Counted from the stretch's first letter, positions 49,267 through 59,967 are shown. The stretch: DNA of 64,000 bases from Candidatus Omnitrophota bacterium (GCA_040755155.1 JBFMBP010000130.1:39565-103564), one strand, 5' to 3'. Notes: generated by a model from the letters alone, not told the origin. Numbers and translations: made by a program.

Positions 49267-51156
49267 TCAGCGATACAACCACACGCGCAGCAAAGCGAAG
49301 AGGCGTTCGGAATCCACCGGTTTGGGAACGTAATCGGAAGAGCCCGCTTCGATGCATTTCTCGCGGTCGCCTTTCGTCGCCTTGGCCGTGAGCGCAATAA
49401 TCGGCAATGATTTGAATTTTGTTATTTTGCGAATACGGCGGATGGCCTCGAAGCCATCCATTTCCGGCATCATGATGTCCATTAAAATGGCATCGAGGCC
49501 CGGAGTCTTCTTCAACAATTCAATCCCCTCTTTTCCATCGGAGGCGTAGAGAACTTCCATTTGATTGTGTTCAAGCAGGCTGGTCATAGCGAAGATGTTC
49601 CGGATATCGTCGTCCACAATGAGAATCTTTTTACCGGCCAGCAGCGGATCTTTTTGCCTCGCTTGATGCAATAGAGTTCGCTTCGATTCGGGCAGGTTTT
49701 CTTCGACCTGATGGAGGAACAGAGTCACTTCGTCGTAGAGGCGTTCCTTGGACTTTGCATCTTTGACGATAATGGTTTCGGAGATTCTGCTTAATTCTCC
49801 GGCTTGGCGTTCGCTTAGTTCCTTGGCCGTATAGATGATAACGGGGAGCCGCGAGAAATCTACGGAATCCTTGGTTTTCTCGATCACTTCCGAACCATCC
49901 ATATCCGGCAGTTTTAAATCCAGCACCAGGCAATCGAAGGATTGGCTTCGAAGAGCGTCGATCGCTTCTATTCCATTCTGGACGGCAATAATGCGCACTT
50001 TATCCTCGGCCAGAAGATTCACTATAGATTCGCGTTCGACGGCGTTGTCTTCCACCACGAGAACCTGTTTGATAGTATCTTTGTTGACTTGTTGGATTCG
50101 GGCAAACACCTCTTCCAACGCCTCCACGGCAATCGGTTTTTCCAGATAGACAAACGCCCCCATTTTCAGGGCGCGCAATCGTTGATTCTCCTCGATCGTG
50201 ATTACATGTACGGGGATATGGCGAGTTCGTTGATCGTGTTTCAGAATGTCGAGTACGGCCCAGCCGTCCATGTCGGGAAGATGGATATCCAGCGTAATGG
50301 CGACGGGTTTGTATTTCCGCGCCAGAGCCACGCCTTCCTCGCCGGTTAACGCTGCAAGACCTTTAAATCCCCGTTCCCACGCCTTTTCCAACAGAATCTT
50401 GGCAAACGCAACGTCGTCCTCAATAACCAACAAGGTTCGATCGCTTGGCAGGATAGAAGCGCGGTCGTCGGGTATCGCGGTTTCCATCGCGACCAGAGAT
50501 TCTTCTTGGGAAATAACAAACTGATCGCCGGTAAGGGAGAAATCCGATGCGAGCTCGTCTTGATTTCCTGTATTTCGAGGTCTCTCGGGGAGAATTTCAC
50601 CGTCCGGAGGATTACTCGGTTTACGATCCGGACGCAGTTTGTAATTTAACGGCAAGAAGAGAGTAAAGACAGAGCCTTGGCCTTCCTTGCTTTGGACCAA
50701 CCGCAGTTCGCCACCCAACAAGTGGGCGATTCCCCGGCTGATGGACAGTCCCAAACCCGTGCCGCCGAACTTGCGGTTGGTGGAGGCGTCCGCCTGTTGG
50801 AACGACTCGAAAATGATCCGCCGTTTGTCTTCGGGGATGCCGATGCCGGTATCGCTGACGGTGAAGGCGACTACCATTTTGGCGTGGTTGAGAATCTCAT
50901 GATCGAGACTCCAACCGGACGCCGCTTTGCTTATCTTCAGGGTCACTTCGCCTTTGTTAGTAAATTTGAAGGCGTTGGAAAGTAGATTCTTAAGCACCTG
51001 TTGCAGGCGTTTCGCGTCGGTGGAGAAGGATTTCGGCAATCCCGGTTCGCAAGCGGTGGAGAACGCCAGATTTTTGCCATCTGCTATGGGATGGAAGGTG
51101 CGTTCCACCTGTTCGCACAAATCGTTGAATCGCACTTCGGCAAGTTCCAGTTCCAC
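49267..51156 (-). pseudogene. 3' part of the poly-HAMP hybrid kinase: HATPase plus three receivers
   Basis: 629 residues that continue the kinase from the next fragment. Contents: the end of the dimerisation helix, a HATPase domain (LQQVLKNLLSNAFKFTNKG, DTGIGIPEDK, GTGLGLSISRGIAHLLGG), then three receiver domains with acceptor sites in TLDIHLPDMDG, VLDLKLPDMDG and LMDIMMPEMDG. The frame joins the upstream fragment through a one-base deletion near 51200-51212: restoring one base gives the expected [18 protein letters not shown]. Could be a real mutation or a sequencing error. Confidence 0.8.
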
Positions 51157-52520
51157 CGTTCCGGATTCGATTTTGGCCAGATCGAGTATGTCGTTAATGA
51201 GAGAAAGAGGTCGGAACCGGCAGTATGAATGGTGTGGGCGTAATCCACCTGCTTTTCATTCAGGTTGCCTTCCGTATTATCGGTTAACATTTTGGAGAGG
51301 ATAAGTAAACTATTCAATGGCGTGCGCAATTCATGCGACATGTTGGCAAGGAACTCCGACTTGTATTTGGAGGTCAGTTCGAGTTGTTCGGCTTTCTCCT
51401 TCAGGAGCGCCCCGACCTGCTCCACTTCGCGATTTTTGCGTTCCAGTTCCGTTTTTTGATCGCCGAGCAATCCCGCGCGTTCCTCCAGTTCTTCGTTGGC
51501 CTGCTGTAGTTCTTCCTGCTGTTTTTTCAAGCGCTCTTCCGAAACTTGGAGCGTCTTGGCCTGATCTTCCAATCGTTTGTTGGTTTCTCGGAGTTCTTCC
51601 TGCTGCGCCTGCAATTCCGAGGAGAGGGATTGCGATTGCTTGAGTAATTCCTCCGTCCGCTGCGTGGCCAAAATGGTATTGAGAACAATGCCGAGACTCT
51701 CCGACAATTGTTCCAAGAATGAGATTTGCACTTCGTTGAACGCATTAAAGGACGCCAGTTCGAACACCGCAAGCACGTCGTTCTCGAAAACCACCGGCAG
51801 CATCACGATATTGAGGGGTGAACTTTCTCCTAATCCGGACGATATCTTGATGTAATCATTCGGCACCTGCGTCAGCGTGATGCGTTGTTTCTCGTAGGCG
51901 CACTGTCCAATCAATCCTTCGCCGTAGCGGAACAGGTTGGAAATATGCTTGCGTTCCTTATAACCATAGCTGGAGAGGAGTTTGAGAACCGGCTGGCTGT
52001 CCAGCATGTCGCTAATGAAGAAGACGCCGTGTTGTATGCTGACCACGGGAGCGAGTTCGGACATGAGGAGTTTGGCGACCGTGTTGAGATCGCGCTGACC
52101 CTGCATCAGTCGGGTGAATTTAGTCAAATTGGTCTTCAACCAGTCCTGTTCGGTATTGATGCGGGTGGTCTCGCGCAGGTTGCGGATCATCTCGTTAATG
52201 TTGTCCTTAAGTGCGGCGACTTCGCCCGCCGCTTCGACCGTTACGGAGCGCGATAAATCGCCCTTGGTGACCGCGGTAGCCACCTCGGTGATGGCGCGCA
52301 CTTGGGCAGTCAAGTTGGCGGCCAAGCGATTGACGTTATCGGTCAGGTTCCTCCAGATTCCAGCGGCTCCCGGCACGTTCGCTTGTCCTCCCAAGCGGCC
52401 TTCAACGCCCACTTCGCGGGCTACGGTAGTGACCTGGTCGGCAAAGGTGGCGAGGGTATCGATCATTTCATTGATGGTTTCCGCCAGTTCTGCAATCTCG
52501 CCTTTTGCCTCCAGTATCAA
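51084..52520 (-). pseudogene. Middle part of the poly-HAMP hybrid kinase: HAMP-GAF-coil-HisKA
   Basis: 478 residues. About 1.5 HAMP units ([39 protein letters not shown]) are followed by a GAF domain ([19 protein letters not shown] to LNTILAT), a long coiled coil, and HisKA with the phospho-His in [17 protein letters not shown]. It starts right after a TAG and runs out of frame after TIHTAGSDL, where the last 30 residues are frameshift sequence. Confidence 0.8.
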
Positions 52521-52523
52521 TTT

Positions 52524-54122
52524 CTACTTGAGTTCGCCATTGGCGACAGCGGTAACGACTTTGGCGATGCCCCGCACCTGGTCGGTCAGATTGGCCGCCA
52601 TCAAATTGACGTTGTCGGTCAAGTCTTTCCATGTGCCAGACACGCCCCGTACTTGAGCTTGGCCTCCCAGTTTTCCATCGGTGCCGACCTCGCGCGCTAC
52701 GCGGGTTACTTCCGAAGCGAAAGCATTCAGTTGATCGACCATGGTGTTGATGGTATTCTTGAGTTCGAGAATTTCGCCCTTAGCGTCCACCGTGATTTTC
52801 TTTTCCAAGTCGCCGCGCGCTACCGCTGTGGTCACGGTGGCGATGTTGCGCACCTGATCGGTCAGATTAGCGGCCATGAAATTGACGCTGTCGGTCAAAT
52901 CTTTCCAGGTGCCGGCGATGCCGGTTACGTACGCCTGGCCGCCCAACCGGCCTTCGGTTCCCACTTCGCGCGCCACGCGGGTGACTTCCGATGCAAAAGC
53001 GCGCAATTGATCTACCATCGTGTTGATGGTCTCTTTCAATTGGAGAAATTCGCCGCGCACGTCAACGGTGATCTTCTTCGAGAGGTCGCCATTGGCAACG
53101 GCGATGGTGACATCGGCAATGTTGCGCACCTGGTTGGTGAGGTTGTTAGCCATCAAGTTGACATTATCGGTCAAGTCTTTCCAGGTTCCCGCTACCCCCG
53201 GCACCTCCGCTTGGCCGCCTAATTTACCTTCCGTACCGACCTCGCGCGCCACTCGGGTGACTTCCGCCGCAAAGGAATTGAGTTGATCCACCATCGTATT
53301 GATGGTCTCTTTTAATTGGAGAAACTCGCCGCGAACATCCACAGTGATCTTTTTGGATAGGTTGCCATTAGCGACAGCCGTTGTGACATCGGCGATATTG
53401 CGTACCTGACCGGTCAAGTTGGCCGCCATCGAGTTGACGCTATCAGTTAGGTCTCGCCAAGTACCGGAAATGTCCCTGACTTCTGCTTGCCCCCCCAGTT
53501 TGCCATCCGTACCCACCTCGCGCGCTACCCGCGTCACTTCCGCCGCAAACGAGTTAAGTTGATCCACCATGGTGTTAATAGTGTTTTTGAGTTCCAGAAT
53601 TTCGCCCTTGGCGTCGACAGTGATTTTCTTGGATAAACTCCCCTTGGCGACAGAGGTAGTTACATCGGCGATATTGCGTACCTGACCGGTCAAGTTGGCC
53701 GCCATCGAGTTGACGCTATCAGTTAGGTCTCGCCAAGTACCGGAAATGTCCCTGACTTCTGCTTGCCCCCCCAGTTTGCCATCCGTACCCACTTCGCGGG
53801 CTACCCGCGTCACTTCCGCCGCAAACGAGTTAAGTTGATCCACCATGGTGTTAATAGTGTTTTTGAGTTCCAGAATTTCACCCTTGGCGTCAACAGTGAT
53901 TTTCTTGGATAAACTCCCCTTGGCGACAGAGGTAGTTACTTCGGCGATGTTGCGTACTTGACCGGTCAAGTTGGCGGCCATCAAATTCACGCTGTCGGTT
54001 AAATCTTTCCATGTACCCGCTACCCCCTTCACGATCGCTTGGCCGCCCAATTTACCGTCCGTACCCACTTCGCGGGCAACCCGCGTCACTTCAGAAGCAA
54101 ACGAGTTCAACTGATCCACCAT
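52524..54122 (-). pseudogene. 5' part of the poly-HAMP hybrid kinase: tandem HAMP repeats
   Basis: 532 residues, almost six repeats of a 92-residue HAMP-linker unit ([55 protein letters not shown]). DNA copies are spaced exactly 276 bases, for example 53545 and 53821, and are nearly identical. Similar arrays occur in group III (Nik1-like) kinases, where they sense osmotic or cell-envelope stress. TAG at 52524-52526 breaks [14 protein letters not shown]. Upstream, the frame meets a stop a few codons before KNTINT, so the N-terminus is lost. Confidence 0.8.
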
Positions 54123-54149
54123 CGTGTTGATCGTGTTTTTGCCGCTTTC

Positions 54150-54477
54150 ATAGAAAATTCATTATCGCGCTCATTTCGGCTTGAAGCATCAACTGGTTCG
54201 AAGCGGCGCAAGACATAAATCGGGAGGCCAAACAGAATCGAAACGATTTTATAGTACCTAGAGATTCTCCCATATAAAATATTCACTCGTCTTCTTGAAG
54301 ATAGTCAGGAGTCAGGATTCCAATCCACAGCGGTTTGTCATATATTCTAGCCCGAATGGCTCTAGCCGATAGCAAAACAATTGCCATCGAGGATTAGGAA
54401 CTCGTTCGAAGCGGAAAAAGTTTTTCTATTGAATAACAATAATAAATGTCCGCAACAACCTTTTGGAGGCAACCGTC
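54150..54477. other. Gap without a recognised gene
   Basis: Sequence upstream of the truncated HAMP array and before the Tat oxidoreductase. No homology to the array, no credible gene. It probably contains the promoter of the operon starting at 54478. Confidence 0.35.
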
Positions 54478-55797
54478 ATGAATCGTCTAACGCGCCGCCT
54501 TTTTCTTAAAAATTCCGCCATTGCCGCCGGAGCCGTCTGCGCGCCTGCGATCGTTCCGTCTTTCGCGCTGGGCAAAGACGGCGCAGCGGCTCCCAGCGAG
54601 AAAATCGCGATCGGTAGCATTGGTTTGGGAAACCGGGGATCCAGCAATATGCGCCAGTTTATGCGCTACGATGACGTGCGCGTAATCGCCGTCTGCGACG
54701 TATCCAAAATCCAACGGCAAAAAGCCAAGGAAATCGTGGATGATTTTTACGACAACAAAGACTGTTACGCGTACGGAGATTTTCGCGAATTGATCGCTCG
54801 CAAAGACATCGACGCCGTAAGTTTGGCGACGCCGGATCATTGGCACGTTCTCATCGGCCTGGCGGCGTCTCGCGCCGGAAAAGATATGTACTTCGAAAAA
54901 CCGGTAGGTCTTAGCATGGAACAAGGACAAGCTTTGCGGAAGGCGATCAAGGACAACAAAAACGTCTTTCAGTTTGGAACCCAGCAGCGATCTTCCAACG
55001 ATTTTCGCTTCGCTTGCGAATTGGCCCGCAACCAACGCATCGGCGAATTGAAGACCATCTTCGTGGGCGCTCCCGCCAGCTGGCCGATTCCCCAAGACGC
55101 GGAGATTCCCGTTCCCGACGATCTGGATTATGACATGTGGCTCGGACCCGCTCCCAAGGTTCCCTATTCCTATCAGCGCTGCCGTCCTTATAACGACAAG
55201 GAAAGTTATAGTTCCTGGTATCATATCTACGATTATTGCCTGGGATTCATCGCCAACTGGGGCGTTCACCATCTGGATATCGCGCAGTGGGGAAACGGAA
55301 CCGACGATACGACTCCCATCGACGTTGAGGGGAAAGGAGAATTCCCCCAGGAAGGCATCGCCAATTGCTGCATCAAGTGGGAACTGGAATTTCACTACGC
55401 CAATGGAGTAACCATGATCTATACCGACAATCAGGGGCGAGCCAAGCAGGGGATTCGATTTGAAGGAAGCAAAGGATGGGTGCATGTCAACCGCCAGGGC
55501 ATCGACGCCGAACCAAAGCCGCTGCTATCCGCTAAAATCGGCAAAGATGAAATTCATCTTCCCGAAAGCGGCGATCATCATCGCAACTTCCTGGATGCGG
55601 TAAAAATCCGCGGCGCGACGATATGCCCGGTGGAAACGGCGGTTCATTCGGATACGATCTGTCAGCTTTCTAATATTGCCGTGCGCCTTGGCCGTAAGTT
55701 GCGATGGAATCCCGAACTCGAACAATTTATCGATGACGATGAAGCTAACGGCATGTTGAAAAGACCGATGCGGGAGCCATGGACATTGAATGCTTGA
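54478..55797 (+). CDS. Tat-exported Gfo/Idh/MocA oxidoreductase
   Basis: 439 residues. ATG at 54478 with GGAGG 8 bases upstream. Twin-arginine signal (NRLTRRLFLKNSAIAAGAV), then the Rossmann core (IAIGSIGLGNRGSSNM), the catalytic motif DMYFEKPVGLSME, and the C-terminal domain with YCLGFIANWGVHHLDIAQWG. This subgroup is common in planctomycete-like heterotrophs and handles sugars outside the cytoplasm with a tightly bound cofactor. First gene of an operon with the ceramidase-like and isomerase genes. Confidence 0.93.
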   Translation: MNRLTRRLFLKNSAIAAGAVCAPAIVPSFALGKDGAAAPSEKIAIGSIGLGNRGSSNMRQFMRYDDVRVIAVCDVSKIQRQKAKEIVDDFYDNKDCYAYGDFRELIARKDIDAVSLATPDHWHVLIGLAASRAGKDMYFEKPVGLSMEQGQALRKAIKDNKNVFQFGTQQRSSNDFRFACELARNQRIGELKTIFVGAPASWPIPQDAEIPVPDDLDYDMWLGPAPKVPYSYQRCRPYNDKESYSSWYHIYDYCLGFIANWGVHHLDIAQWGNGTDDTTPIDVEGKGEFPQEGIANCCIKWELEFHYANGVTMIYTDNQGRAKQGIRFEGSKGWVHVNRQGIDAEPKPLLSAKIGKDEIHLPESGDHHRNFLDAVKIRGATICPVETAVHSDTICQLSNIAVRLGRKLRWNPELEQFIDDDEANGMLKRPMREPWTLNA

Positions 55798-55838
55798 CGA
55801 TTTGGGGAACAAATAAAAACGAAATAAGGAAATTCATC

Positions 55839-57200
55839 ATGAATGGGTATAAGACTTACTTTTTCGCCATCGCTCTGTTAGGTTGTTCCTCCGTCTTTGG
55901 AAATCCGATTTCGGATGCTTCCGCCGAATTATTTGTGGGTTGGGCTTTCACAGATATCACGCCTGAAAAACCGGTGGCGTTGATCGGCCAGTTAAGCAAG
56001 CGGATTTCCCAGTCAGTTCTCGATCCTCTAACCGCGACGGTTTTAGCGCTGGAGACGCAAGGAAAGAACGGCGAACGGGAACAAGCGATTCTGGTTTCGT
56101 GCGACGTTCTTTATACTTGCAAGGAAATTCAGGAACGGTTGCAGAATCGGTTGAAAACGGCGATTCCCGATTTCGAGACGGAAAAGTTCTTTATGAACGC
56201 TACGCATACTCATACGGCTCCCGGTTTCATCGACGGCGCGTTTAAAGGGTTGTACGACGTGAGCCAGGACGAAGGCGTCATGAAGGCATCCGAATACGCC
56301 GATTTTTTCATCGACCGCGTCGGCGCAGCTGCCGTAAAGGCCTGGCGAAATCGAAAGCCGGGCGGCGTAAGTTGGGGATTGGGCCATGCCGTCGTGGGCA
56401 GAAACCGCCGCGCACATTATTTCAACGGCTCGACGGCAATGTACGGCAAGACGGATCGCGAAGATTTTTCCAACATCGAGGGTTATGAAGATCACGACGT
56501 TAACCTGTTGTTCTTCTGGACGCCGGACAACGAATTGTCAGGGATCATCGTCAATCTCGCCTGCACATCGCAGGAAACGGAAGGCCTGAGCGATATTTCT
56601 GCCGATTTTTGGCATGACGCAAGGCTCGAAATCCGCAAACGCATCGGCGGGGATATTTTCATTCTTCCCCAATGTTCCGCGGCGGGCGACCTTTCGCCCC
56701 ACTATTTGTACAACTCGCAGGCGGAAAAAATCATGCGGGAAAGAAGAGGATTGACAAGCCGTCAGGAAATCGCTCGCCGGATCGCCGACGCTGTGGAGGA
56801 TGTCTTGCCACTCTCGAAGAAGGATATTGCGCGCAATCCTATCTTCCGTCATGAATTGTCAAAAATCTCGCTTCCCATCCAGGATGCCGAGCGAGTTCCT
56901 TTTTACGAAACCGATTCCGTCGATCCCGTTGAAATGCACGCGATTCGTCTGGGCGATATCGCCATCGCCAGCAATCCCTTCGAACTCTATTTGGATTACG
57001 GCATTCGAATGAAAGCCAGAAGTCCCGCGTTATTGACTTTTCTCGTGCAACTATCCTGCCAGCACAGCGGCTATCTTCCCACCGAGAAAGCCATTCAAGG
57101 CGGCGGCTACAGTGCGGATAAATTTATCGTTGGTCCGGAGGGTGGGCAGATGTTAGTGAACGAAACCGTTCGATTGCTAAATCGGTTATGGGACAAGTAA
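55839..57200 (+). CDS. Neutral/alkaline ceramidase-like secreted protein
   Basis: 453 residues. The start at 55839 has AAGGA 8 bases upstream and opens a signal peptide (MNGYKTYFFAIALLGCSS); the Cys suggests a possible lipoprotein. VGWAFTDITPEKPVALIGQ near the mature N-terminus, NATHTHTAPGFIDG near 120 (zinc-binding His pair) and HSGYLPTEKAIQGGGYSAD near the C-terminus fit the neutral ceramidase-like family. In such operons these proteins may act on sugar or amide substrates rather than ceramide. It lies 41 bases after the oxidoreductase. Confidence 0.88.
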   Translation: MNGYKTYFFAIALLGCSSVFGNPISDASAELFVGWAFTDITPEKPVALIGQLSKRISQSVLDPLTATVLALETQGKNGEREQAILVSCDVLYTCKEIQERLQNRLKTAIPDFETEKFFMNATHTHTAPGFIDGAFKGLYDVSQDEGVMKASEYADFFIDRVGAAAVKAWRNRKPGGVSWGLGHAVVGRNRRAHYFNGSTAMYGKTDREDFSNIEGYEDHDVNLLFFWTPDNELSGIIVNLACTSQETEGLSDISADFWHDARLEIRKRIGGDIFILPQCSAAGDLSPHYLYNSQAEKIMRERRGLTSRQEIARRIADAVEDVLPLSKKDIARNPIFRHELSKISLPIQDAERVPFYETDSVDPVEMHAIRLGDIAIASNPFELYLDYGIRMKARSPALLTFLVQLSCQHSGYLPTEKAIQGGGYSADKFIVGPEGGQMLVNETVRLLNRLWDK

Positions 57201-57242
57201 ACTATTCAAAATGGAAAAATATTTGGAAAGGAGCCTATTGAA

Positions 57243-58073
57243 ATGGGAAACATATTGATTGGTTTAAACGCGGAATTTTCTCGCAGTTCGGACAAGCCTT
57301 TTGAATGGGCAGTGGAAAAAGCGGCGGAGATGGGATTTAAATATTTCGAACCGATGGTGCACTTTGGCCGCGAACTGATGAGCGAAGCCGGATATTATCA
57401 CACCGTTTCCATGTTCGACGACCCTTACCGCATCAAGGATGCCTGCGATAAAGCGGGATTGACCATTTCCGCCTTGCAAGCGCATGGCCCCTTAGGACGC
57501 CCCGATGTGCACGGCGAATATATCAAACTGGCGATTCGCGCCGCCGCCGAAATCGGCGTTCCCGTGGTTAACACGGACGAAGGCGTCAAGGCTAAATGGA
57601 CGACGGAAGAGGAAGATTTCGTTTTGATTAAGTATACGTTGCGAGAGGCTTCCTTCATCGCCGAGCGTCGCGGCGTCAAGATTGGCATCGAACCGCACGC
57701 TCAATATTCGCGCAATCCCGACGGGCTGGATCGAATCTACAACCTGGTCGATTCTCCCGCCATCGGCATCAATTTCGACACCGGCAACGCCTACTTGTGC
57801 GGACATGACGTCTATGCCTGGCTGGAAAGAGTGGCGGAGCGCCTTGTGCATCTGCACGCCAAGGATATTTCGGTGGAGCATTCGGAAGCGGAGCGGGGGC
57901 TTGTTACTGGAACGCCGGTTGGATGCGCGTGCGGCGAGGGCGTTTTGGATTGGAAGAAGATCATTGACATCGTTCGTCAAAAAACGCCGCGCGACATCGT
58001 CTTTTCCGTCGAGTGCGGGACGCCAACGCAAGCCGCCAAAAGTTTGGAACATCTCGCTGACCAGCTTAAATAA
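57243..58073 (+). CDS. Sugar phosphate isomerase/epimerase (xylose isomerase-like TIM barrel)
   Basis: 276 residues. A single AP-endonuclease-2-like TIM barrel: VKIGIEPHAQY, GINFDTGNAYLCG, LHLHAKDISVEH-type strand ends supply metal-binding Glu, Asp and His. It isomerises or epimerises a keto sugar, likely the product of the oxidoreductase two genes upstream. GGAG precedes the ATG. No signal, so cytoplasmic. Last gene of the operon. Confidence 0.9.
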   Translation: MGNILIGLNAEFSRSSDKPFEWAVEKAAEMGFKYFEPMVHFGRELMSEAGYYHTVSMFDDPYRIKDACDKAGLTISALQAHGPLGRPDVHGEYIKLAIRAAAEIGVPVVNTDEGVKAKWTTEEEDFVLIKYTLREASFIAERRGVKIGIEPHAQYSRNPDGLDRIYNLVDSPAIGINFDTGNAYLCGHDVYAWLERVAERLVHLHAKDISVEHSEAERGLVTGTPVGCACGEGVLDWKKIIDIVRQKTPRDIVFSVECGTPTQAAKSLEHLADQLK

Positions 58074-58255
58074 TCAAAAAGAAAGAATGGCGGCATTCAT
58101 CATTTCCTTGAATCTTTTTTATTTTATAAAACGACGTTCCATCTTTACATTAGATGTAAGTATAATAATTTCTAATCAATTTTTTTATATCTATGAAGCC
58201 GGGAGATAACAAGATTTTAAATATTCTCATAAACGGCATAATCTAAGAATTTCCT

Positions 58256-58302
58256 TGCGCCTGGCGCGATTCGAACGCGCGACCGACGGATTAGGAATCC
58301 GT
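58256..58302 (-). other. 3' half of tRNA-Arg(CCT): probable attachment site
   Basis: On the minus strand: anticodon stem-loop ACGGA-TTCCTAA-TCCGT (anticodon CCT), T arm GCGCG-TTCGAAT-CGCGC, acceptor strand CAGGCGC and discriminator A at 58256. The D arm and the matching 5' strand GCGCCTG are absent upstream, so this is a fragment. Together with the integrase at 58455 it marks the left junction of an element that used tRNA-Arg as target. Confidence 0.8.
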
Positions 58303-58454
58303 TTTTCCGCTATAAATCTCCTACCATCACTTACTACTACCCTTGAAAACATTAGGAAATTGGAGATAATTTATCTATAAACAACTATTGACAAGTACGA
58401 AATACTATAAAATTTGCTCACTTTATGCTCACTCCAGAAAAGGAAAAAATCCCA

Positions 58455-59639
58455 ATGAAATTAACGAAAAGCGTAGTTGACAAGGCTTCGTTTGCTCACT
58501 CCATGAGCGAAGAAAAAAAACAGTGCATTTTTTGGGATGACGAGTTGAAAGGATTCGGGCTTCGCGTTTTCCCGTCTGGCGTCAAAACCTTTGTTGTGGG
58601 CTACCGGCTGCGTGGGCGTTATCGGCTTACATCCATCGGGCGCTATGGCGTGTTTACTGTTGAAACGGCGCGCAAGGCGGCGCAAGAAATCCTTTTCAAT
58701 GCGGCGAAGGGCATTGACGCGGCGGAAGAGAAAGCGGCGGCGCGCCGGGGCGATACGATGGCGGATTTATGCGCGGAATTCTTCGAACAGCATTCGAAAA
58801 TTCATAAACGCAGTTGGAAAGATGACAAACGGCAAATCGAAAAAATAATCCTTCCAACGCTTGGGAAAAAGCGCATCGACGCAGTAACGCGACATCACGT
58901 TAGCACCCTTCATAAGCAATACGGAGAACGTGCGCCGTACCAAGCGAACCGCGTTCTCTCTCTCTTATCTAAAATCTTCGAATGGGCGAGGTTGATGGGC
59001 TACACGAAAAGCGGTTTCGAAAATCCGGCGCGCGGCATAAAAAAATTCAGAGAAGAGAAGCGCGATAGGTGGATAACGCCTGACGAGCTCCCACGTTTGG
59101 CGGAAGCGATTAACGAAGAAAAAAACATATACGCGAAGACGGCGTTTTGGTTGCTTCTTTTGACTGGTTTGAGACTGAATGAATTGTTGTCGGCGCGATG
59201 GGCAGACATTGATCTCTCACGAGAAGAATGGAGAATTCCACAAACAAAGGCCGGGCGAATTCATCATGTTCCCTTAAGCGCAGCGGCATTGGATATTCTT
59301 AAATCCATCCCTAAATGTTCGAGAAATCCATTCGTTTTCGTTGGAGTTAAAGAAGGCGCTCATCTAGTCAACATTGATAAGGCATGGCGACGCATAAAAG
59401 CTCGTGCGGGTCTTCACGATGTAAGAATCCACGATTTACGCAGAACATGCGGTTCTTGGATGGCGTCCAGCGGAGTATCTCTGCCCATCATAGGCAAAGC
59501 CTTGAATCATTCCAACCAGTCAACAACGGCGGTTTATGCTCGTCTTGGTGAAAATCCAGTTAAAGGGGCGTTTGAAGATTATGGCGGGAAAATCTTAAAC
59601 ATTGCGGCTATTCGCAAAGCGAAGAAAGAAACCGCTTAG
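58455..59639 (+). CDS. int: Tyrosine-type integrase
   Basis: 394 residues. The ATG at 58455 has AAGGAAA about 10 bases upstream; an in-frame ATG at 58425 is possible. N-terminal DUF4102-like arm-binding domain (DDELKGFGLRVFPSG), SAM-like core-binding domain and catalytic domain. The catalytic Arg is in LLTGLRLNELL, Lys in PQTKAGRIHH, HxxR in IHDLRRTCGSW, the second His in ALNHSNQSTT and Tyr in VYARLGE. It integrates and excises the element at the adjacent tRNA-Arg site. Apparently intact. Confidence 0.95.
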   Translation: MKLTKSVVDKASFAHSMSEEKKQCIFWDDELKGFGLRVFPSGVKTFVVGYRLRGRYRLTSIGRYGVFTVETARKAAQEILFNAAKGIDAAEEKAAARRGDTMADLCAEFFEQHSKIHKRSWKDDKRQIEKIILPTLGKKRIDAVTRHHVSTLHKQYGERAPYQANRVLSLLSKIFEWARLMGYTKSGFENPARGIKKFREEKRDRWITPDELPRLAEAINEEKNIYAKTAFWLLLLTGLRLNELLSARWADIDLSREEWRIPQTKAGRIHHVPLSAAALDILKSIPKCSRNPFVFVGVKEGAHLVNIDKAWRRIKARAGLHDVRIHDLRRTCGSWMASSGVSLPIIGKALNHSNQSTTAVYARLGENPVKGAFEDYGGKILNIAAIRKAKKETA

Positions 59640-59766
59640 AAGCCGCCTTCCTTGGCCTAGGCTCAACGTTCGCCGTTTGCCCTGTTGAAATTATGGACGC
59701 GGCTTTGCACCCTTCCTGGACAGTTCCCATAGTGTTCGTTCCAGGGAATCGCGCAACGATCCGCAA

Positions 59767-59967
59767 GTGGAGCGTGAACGCATCCAGGATGAGGCAAACC
59801 GCAAGCGCAGCGAAGCCACCAAGGCGCAGCCGCGAAATGACGATGGAACAATGGCGGAAAAAGAGCCGGTAGTGGGACAGAGTGTTCCACTACCTGTTGA
59901 TCGTCACGAAGGACGCGAAGCCAAAGCCGCCGCGTCCAAGACGAACGCCGGGGCGGCGGAGCAATAA
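59767..59967 (+). pseudogene. Fragment of a phage/plasmid-type protein
   Basis: 66 residues from a GTG, all charged and low in hydrophobics (NRKRSEATKAQPRNDDGT, AAASKTNAGAAEQ). The style resembles the linker of plasmid or phage replication/partition-like proteins, in which a similar KAQPR...GT stretch precedes a TNAGA motif. No start signal and no flanking domains, so probably a remnant. Its GC-rich composition differs from the AT-rich genes on the right. Confidence 0.35.

Noticed and set aside
44540-52526. TAG recoded as an amino acid
   Set aside because: TAG ends several intact genes at natural C-termini (prenyl synthase at 12128, oxidoreductase at 17298, rnhA at 32903), so it is a normal stop here.
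52524-54122. CRISPR-like regular repeats
   Set aside because: Spacing of 276 bases and full coding continuity show tandem HAMP domains, not a CRISPR array. No CRISPR seen anywhere.
58256-58340. Complete tRNA-Arg gene
   Set aside because: No D arm and no 5' acceptor strand GCGCCTG; only the 3' half is present.
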